NCBI RefSeq assembly: GCF_963678635.1
Contig: NC_087063.1
Location: 78,019,617 to 78,083,616, forward strand
Reading direction: 5' to 3'
DNA length: 64,000 nucleotides
DNA from: Symsagittifera roscoffensis
Taxonomy: Eukaryota > Xenacoelomorpha > Acoela > Convolutidae
The first letter of the stretch is position 1, and the number at the start of each line of letters is the position of its first letter. Below are positions 58,116-64,000 of this stretch, in pieces. The notes below the pieces were generated by a model. That model saw nothing but the letters and a program-made list of their open reading frames with translations. It had not been told where the DNA came from and did not search any database. Position numbers and translations under genes: made by a program.

Positions 58116-61100
58116 TCAATTAGAAAAAAATTTGAACTTCTTTCCACCTCTCTCGATTTCTTCTTCTGAATCACTTCCATCATTGCTCCTTTTCAATTCG
58201 TTGTGTTTTTCGCACCATTCGTATTTCTGAACTATCAGATTTTCCATCGGCATACCAAGTTTCTTTGACAACAGGTCGCTAAACGTTGGATGGGCAATAA
58301 TGTAAAGTTGAGATCGTGCGCGTGTACATGCCAGATATAAGATGTTTATCTAATTGAGTTGTACAGCTCGCAAGAAGACCAAATAGTGGTGGAATCAAGT
58401 GACTACGCTTTTAATAGACTACGCTCGCGAAGTTTTCATTAGTTTATTGTATTATTGTTCCACTACTTTTTGTTCCGAATTTCGTTACAAAAGTGACGGA
58501 ATATTTGTGCTTGGGGTGGTACATTCTTCTTCAGACAAATTTCGACCTTTAACCTAGTCATTTTTGACGGAATTTTTTTGAAAACTTTGTCGATCTTTTT
58601 TTTAGGTCGACCAAATTGCGCCGCAGGCAAATTTTTAAAAAAAAGGCCAAAAAGTGGCGTTTTTAGGCACTTTTAAAAAATTTTTGACCAAAAAATTTTT
58701 TTTCGGCGCGCGCTCCCGCCTAAAAATTAGTATTTATTGGCGCCGAAGGTGCCTTTAGAAAAACTTGGAGTCCGTCAGCCAAAAATGGATATCTCAAAAT
58801 AGTTCAAAGGGGGAACACTTTGGGTCGGCAGGTAGTCGAATCCCTGAGTAAAGCGTCCGCACCCCCCGCCCCCCCCCCCCTAAATCCACTAGTGCCTGTG
58901 ATCATTTTTCGTTAAAATATGGGGGTGTACACATTGCTTTTTGATCATTTTGGGACAATATACGCGCAATTTATTTCGAGTCATGAAAGCGCAAGCGGAG
59001 ATTTAATCCGTTTCAGAAATCGCTCCAAACTGGTCGAAGGAAGCTAATTTGCCATAATTGATTTTTTTTCTAGGAGCAAAATTTATCATTTTATACTTTA
59101 ATTGGCGTGTGGGGAGATGATTTTCACAAGAATTTCTTGTTATTACTGCTCCACAGACCTGAAAAGGCTGTCGGAACATTCAGGGCTTCACCCTGATACG
59201 CCCAGTCTTGTTCTGTTTTTAGGGATCATGTCATTGCCGCTCATATTGCAAGTACAGATGTTGCTAATGATTTTTTTCAGAAGAAACGGGAAACGGTTTC
59301 CAGTTTTTAGAAAAAATAGCCAGTTGCTGTAGAAGTAGCCTAGAATGTTTCGACCACTTTCACAAAAACTACAAAAAATATCTTCAAATTATTAGTTTCG
59401 CCAAGTTATGATCGATTCTTGTACAAGGTGAGATTAATGAACTTTATAGAAGCGCTGCAAGTTAGCAAATAAGGCCGTATCGACAACAGTTGACAACATT
59501 TTAAAAACCTAAACTTCAAGTTTTTCCAATTTTTTGCACAATTTTTCAAGTTTTTAAAACAAAATTTCTCTCAAAAGAAACACCAAATAAGCTTTTACAT
59601 CTAATTTTATTAAAAAATAGGTTTTTCTCAGCTAAAGCCACATACATATTAACGAACATTATCTTCGCTTAACTCCCTTTGATCGATCGAAATTAGGTAG
59701 AGCTCAAAAATCTGAAAAATTTTTAATGACACTCGAATCACGACTGGGAGGGCTTCAATTTGATATCTCACTCAACCCAATCCGATGGTTGTTTGTGGTT
59801 CCTTATTTTGCATAAAAAAACAAAACAAACCCAAATAAAAAGTTCCTACCCATTTTTAATATCTCTCACCGGGATATATCACTGAATTTGAAGTCATCCA
59901 AAAGATATGTCTTCTTAAGAATCAGTCTCTTCTTCTCCCAAATCGCGTAAGCATGATTTTTTTAGTGTACCGAGTACTGCAAATACGAAAACGTTAAATG
60001 TCAAAAATAGTCGGAAAGCCAATTTTTCATAACAATCGGACTATGATAACAAGACATTTTATTGTACAAAATTGCAGGTGGGTTCTTTGGTAAGCAAATT
60101 GCCCAATTTCTAAATAATTCAGTAATTTTTTTTAAATGTAACTCAAATCTTACATGAAAACTCCAGTAAAACATTTCTGAAATCTGATTTTTTTAAATTC
60201 AGTTCTTTTGATTCAGTTCAGCTTCAATCGGTTGCTTATAATTTTTGGTCTTCTAAACTCAAATTTCGATACCATATCAGATTCATCGAATTTACTATAA
60301 TTAATCGAATTAAGATGATTTTCTTCATCGAATCGACCGTCAATAACAACCCTTTCCCATTCGGATGACTTTGTTATATAAATCTGCGAACAGAAACTGG
60401 ACCAGTCAACTTCTGTTTCATCGTTAACTCCCAGTTGCGACAAAAGCTCGGGATACTCCAGGCGAATGGTTTTCCCCAACCATTTAAAAAAATTTGCACC
60501 GTCACCAGATGTCAAAAAATGAATGTCACCAGCTTGCATTCCTTCTTTCATCATTTGACATAGAAGGAACGCTATAAGTTTAGTTGGGTAAGTTTGTCGA
60601 GATGCAATGTTTTTTTTAAGCTCAAAAATAGTTATCGGAGGTCCCTGGAAATTAGATCCTTGCTTTACATCTATTAAAGTACCAGGGTAAACGTGCCCGT
60701 CGTCTTCTAGACTGCGATTCATGTATTCAACGAGTCGGCGGGTCATTTGGTTAATTTGAACCGTGTTTCGTAGAACTTCTTCGAGAATAAAAACTTCAAC
60801 ACTTTTTGACGACCTCAATTTTTTGATGTGCGTTATGTTCGACATCAGTGTTTTATTTGATTGGTGAATGTCAGTAACTAACCAGGTAAGAAATTGATCG
60901 CTGGTTAAAAGACTTAAGGGGTTCAATTGGCTCTCACAAATTACGGGTAAATCACAATCATCAATGACCAAATGTGTTTTCATAACCCAGCGTGATGTCT
61001 CTGATCGATAGTCTTCTGAAACATTAGTTTTTTTAGTTTTTTTCAAAACAAACTGTTTAGCCTTTTCATTTAGGGAGTTTAGAAAAGCTGTCGTTTCCCC

Positions 61101-62594
61101 AATGATGACTTGCTTTTGACCAAATGCTTTTGTGTTGATGCTCTGTTTCGTTTGAAGATCTGAAGATAGCGGTTCGTACACAAATTCGAAGACTTTGCTT
61201 TTGTAAGGTCGGTAATCCTTGCGTGTCAAATATTCGCGTTTCCAAATTTTCTGCTCCTTATTACACCGACCATCCATCATTAGCCTTTCACATGAAATTT
61301 CGTTGTCCTCTAGCATTTTACAGTATGACTCGATAAATTTTCCGCTGCAGAGCAGAAGTATTTTGTCTTCCGGTTGTGTTTTACACAAATTAATGATTTT
61401 ATGAAGCGTCAAAATAGTTTTTCCTGTCCCTGCCGGTCCTATTATCAGCTTCATTCCGTTATTGGAAGAACTTAAGACATCTTGTTGCCGTGGGGTCAAG
61501 AAAAGAAGCTTCGAAGACTTTGAGGTTTTTGCGAATGATAGCTCAGATGCCGGAATCAGGTCGCTGAACGGCTTTTTGTCTCGCGATAACTTTTGTTCAG
61601 AAATTTCTGAATCCAGTTTATGCACTGCTTTAGCATGAGAAAGATTTTCAAAATAAGTTTTTGTTGGTCGAACTTCAGCTGTGTTCTCGCATTTTACTGA
61701 AACCGAAACGCTTATGCCTACCATTATGGGAACAAGTGTTTTGTATGTTTGTTCCGAATTACTGGGAATTTCAGATTCGATATCGGAGCGAAACCAATTC
61801 GAAAAACTCTCCCACGTTCGCAGTATCGAAGCATCTAGAACTTTGTAAGATTGGCGAAATTTTTCAAACTCAAGGTTTTTATCTTCTGAGATTTCGTCTT
61901 CAGGTAAGACAACATTTTTTTTTGTTATAACAGCATGACTCGAAGAGCAGAAATGCTGTGAAATCCAAGAAACAAATAATTCGTCTCTGTTCAGCTGTTC
62001 GAGGGCCTGATTGATTTTTTTCAAACCTTTCGTCGCTTGACCTTGATAACTGCGACTTTTGATCTCCCACAAGACAACTCCATTTTTTGGGTCAATAGTC
62101 ATGCAATCAATCTCTAAGTTTTCGGGGAAACCTTTATGGTTGAGTTTAATTTTAGAACTATTTCGCAAATCGTCCAGGCATTCGGAAGGCATTTCATGTT
62201 CCGCAACTGTTAAAATCATGTCCCATTGCGATTTGTCAACAGCAAGTCCGTGAAAAATGAACATTGGCAATTCATTTTCTACGGCGTATTTTTGGATTTT
62301 TTGCACGAAATTAAATTCTTCGGTTTTCGATTTTTGTCCTGTTCTGAAATTAATGTACTGTTTGTATCCGACATTGTCGGATTTTTGACCCCCTGAAGAT
62401 CCCTCAGGTGGGTTAGGAGGCATTGATAGAGGTAGAGGAGGTACCAGGTAAACTCCTTTGGGCGTATTTTTTTCCAACCAATCGGGAAAAAATATGTTCA
62501 TGTACCAGTCACACATAGACCTGAAATCATTAATATCGGAACACCCACCTGGAACGACATACTGGAGTGTCTGGAAGCAGTCAGAAGCAGCCAT
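58116..62594 (-). CDS. NERD-like nuclease / superfamily 1 helicase fusion, two exons
   Basis: Exon 1 is 62594-60273 and exon 2 is 58349-58116, for a predicted 851 residues. Exon 1 encodes a Pro-rich N-terminus and a nuclease-like domain at about 130-215 with D163 and E177-x-K179 (GVVLWEIKSRS), the NERD/PD-(D/E)xK pattern. A helicase core follows: LTPRQQDVL (366), Walker A GPAGTGKT (386-393), Walker B-like LVIDDCD (542-548), LRNTVQIN (608), and motif V-like ITKSSEWERVVI (740-751). Motif VI is not in the large exon; it is in exon 2 as LYLACTRARSQLYII. Donor ATG/GTATCG and acceptor TCAATTAG join in phase. The C-terminus is acidic/basic and unrecognised. UvrD and Schlafen-type helicases are the nearest families by motif. 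NERD-helicase fusions in microbes are linked to DNA processing and anti-phage defence; that role here is inference. Confidence 0.8.
58455..59215 (+). mobile_element. Repeat family A copy interrupted by a family B element
   Basis: Family A sequence runs 58455-58577 and resumes at 58902-59215, ending in AGGGCTTCACCCTGATACG. Between them (58578-58895) lies family B, with GGCGCGCGCTCC, TTGGCGCCGAAGGTGCC and a C run. About 70 bp of family A are lost at the junction, so insertion was accompanied by deletion. The whole composite lies inside the intron of the NERD-helicase gene. Confidence 0.7.
59216..60272. other. Remainder of the NERD-helicase intron
   Basis: Mostly AT-rich unique-looking DNA. A ~45-bp block at 59296-59340 (AGCCAGTTGCTGTAGAAGTA) repeats one at 56118-56160. 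No exon is visible. Confidence 0.5.
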
Positions 62595-62703
62595 TCATTC
62601 GTCAGTTTATTGCTGTCGATGTTAACTGAACATGGTTCCACAAAACACTGAAACAACAAAATTCTCCATTTCAATGTGTGTTGCATAATCAGATAAAATG
62701 TTT

Positions 62704-63140
62704 CAATTTAGAATAAACCATCATTTAAACTTTTAAAGCATTTATTCGAGCAAATGAAGTCAAACATACAATATCATTGAATGTATATGAAACAGAAAAA
62801 CAACAAATATTCGAAATTGAAACTCGTCGTGACAACCAAAGAATCGCTATTTAGAATAAACCATCATTTAAACTTTTGAAGCATTTGTTCGAGCAAATGA
62901 AGTCAAACATACAATATCATTGAATGTATATGAAACAAAAAAAACAACAAATATTCGAAATTGAAACTCGTCGTGACAACCAAAGAATCGCTATTTAGAA
63001 TAAACCATCATTTAAACTTTTGAAGCATTTGTTCGAGCATATGAAGTCAAACATACAATATCATTGAATGTATATGAAACAAAAAAAACAACAAATATTC
63101 GAAATTGAAACTCGTCGTGACAACCAAAGAATCGCTATTT
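62704..63140. repeat. Three ~143-bp tandem repeats upstream of the NERD-helicase gene
   Basis: Units begin at about 62711, 62854 and 62998 (period 143-144) and differ at only a few positions. Each contains GAATAAACCATCATTTAAAC, TCAAACATACAATATCATTG and ACTCGTCGTGACAACC. The array starts about 110 bp 5' of the gene's ATG, so it lies in its promoter or 5' UTR. No ORF crosses it. Confidence 0.9.
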
Positions 63141-63557
63141 TACGACATCTTTTTTAATCACATAGCTTTAATCTTCCTCCAAAGCCCTCTTTGTTATGAG
63201 TAGAGCGTGTGAGCAAAAGAAAACTATCCGTTCAACACCTTTCTAAGAAAATTCAATTGTCCCGCACCGGAAACAACAGGGAAAGAACTAAGCGCTAATC
63301 ACATTTTTTTCTCAATTTTGACTACACCAAAAAGAACTCATGCGTTCATATAAAAGCCCCATTGGCCGTGATTCCAATACCAATAAACATTGAAACATTT
63401 CTCAGTGATTACAAAAGCGAGTGACTAACCTCCCACATAATTATTTGTAACATAACTTGATTTCTAGAATTTCAATAATACTTTAGCAGTATTAACTATA
63501 ATTCAATTGAGAGTTTCCATTTTAGTTCAGTTGCCTTTTTTAAAAAAAAAATATTTT

Positions 63558-63945
63558 ATTGTTCCGACTTTCGATACGAAAGTAACGGAATATTTGTGCT
63601 CGGGGTGGGTTTTTTTCTTCAGACAAATTTCGACTTTTTAACTAGCCATTTTTGACGGAACTTTTTTATATCATTCGAAAAGTATTGTTGTCCTAAGCTT
63701 GAATCTGAAAAAATATTTCACATGTGATCAATTTTTGTTAAGTTATGAGGTTTTAAAGATAGCCATTTTGGCCAATTTGACCAATTTGGGACAATTAACG
63801 CGCGATATAATTCGCGCTATTAACGCGTAAGCGGAGATTTAATCCGTCTTATAAACCGTTCCAAATTGGTTGAACGAAGCTTATTTGCCATAATTGATTT
63901 GTTACAAGGAACAAAATCTATCTTTTGTAAGTTTTAACAAAGTTT
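63558..63945 (+). mobile_element. Repeat family A copy near right window edge
   Basis: Begins with TTGTTCCGACTTTCGATACG and follows the family to ACAAAATCTATC. The hairpin end is absent. It gives the cleanest view of the left end, whose CTTTCGATACGAAAG can fold as a short hairpin. Confidence 0.7.
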
Positions 63946-64000
63946 GTTGAACTACGTAAGGGTCTCACTTTGATATAATTATGTCTGTGATCGACTGGGT

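Noticed and set aside
62704-63140. CRISPR array
   Set aside because: Contiguous 143-bp tandem units without unique spacers in an intron-bearing animal genome.
63350-63357. TATAAAAG box on the + strand as promoter of a rightward gene
   Set aside because: No coding region follows within the window; the following sequence is a family A repeat. Left as chance.

Overview
The window looks like nuclear DNA from an invertebrate animal; the species cannot be fixed from the sequence. It is strongly AT-rich, the genes are split by GT-AG introns, and it is full of non-LTR retrotransposon, Penelope-like, tRNA-SINE and MITE sequence. The gene set (NXF1, a galactose-3-O-sulfotransferase-like enzyme) is metazoan. 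A tunicate or similar invertebrate would fit, but that is a guess. I see no bacterial operons, no CRISPR array and no rRNA.

Layout. 1-4.4 kb: the tail of an unidentified basic ORF, then a nearly intact LINE on the + strand. Its ORF1 has a PHD-like finger and its ORF2 has APE endonuclease and reverse transcriptase with one in-frame stop; it ends in an (ACT)n tail. 5.5-7.6 kb: decayed minus-strand elements, namely a LINE reverse transcriptase fragment, a PHD-finger fragment and a Penelope-like element remnant with GIY-YIG endonuclease. 7.9-16.3 kb: a complete NXF1 (TAP) mRNA-export receptor gene of 17 exons, about 594 codons. 16.4-34.8 kb: gene-free, built of interspersed repeats (tRNA-derived SINE modules, a ~450-bp MITE family, long direct duplications, foldback elements). 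34.9-46.8 kb: five exons of a Golgi galactose-3-O-sulfotransferase-like gene whose introns hold repeats and, antisense, an unidentified decayed coding tract at 43.5-44.6 kb. 46.8-58.1 kb: repeats again, including a textbook hAT-type MITE with an 8-bp target duplication and a C-rich 332-bp tandem array. 58.1-62.6 kb, minus strand: a two-exon gene for an 851-residue protein joining a NERD-like nuclease domain to a superfamily 1 (UvrD/Schlafen-like) helicase. Its motif VI exon lies 1.9 kb from the main exon, beyond a repeat-filled intron. 62.7-63.1 kb: three ~143-bp tandem repeats just upstream of that gene.

The genes do not form a pathway: NXF1 exports mRNA, the sulfotransferase modifies glycans in the Golgi, and the NERD-helicase is uncharacterised (a nucleic-acid processing or defence role is inference). 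The clearest theme is how mobile DNA has shaped the locus. At least six repeat families recur, several with defined ends, and one repeat reaches the 3' splice site of the NERD-helicase intron. Exon joins were made by reading frame, splice consensus and family knowledge; no transcript data were available.
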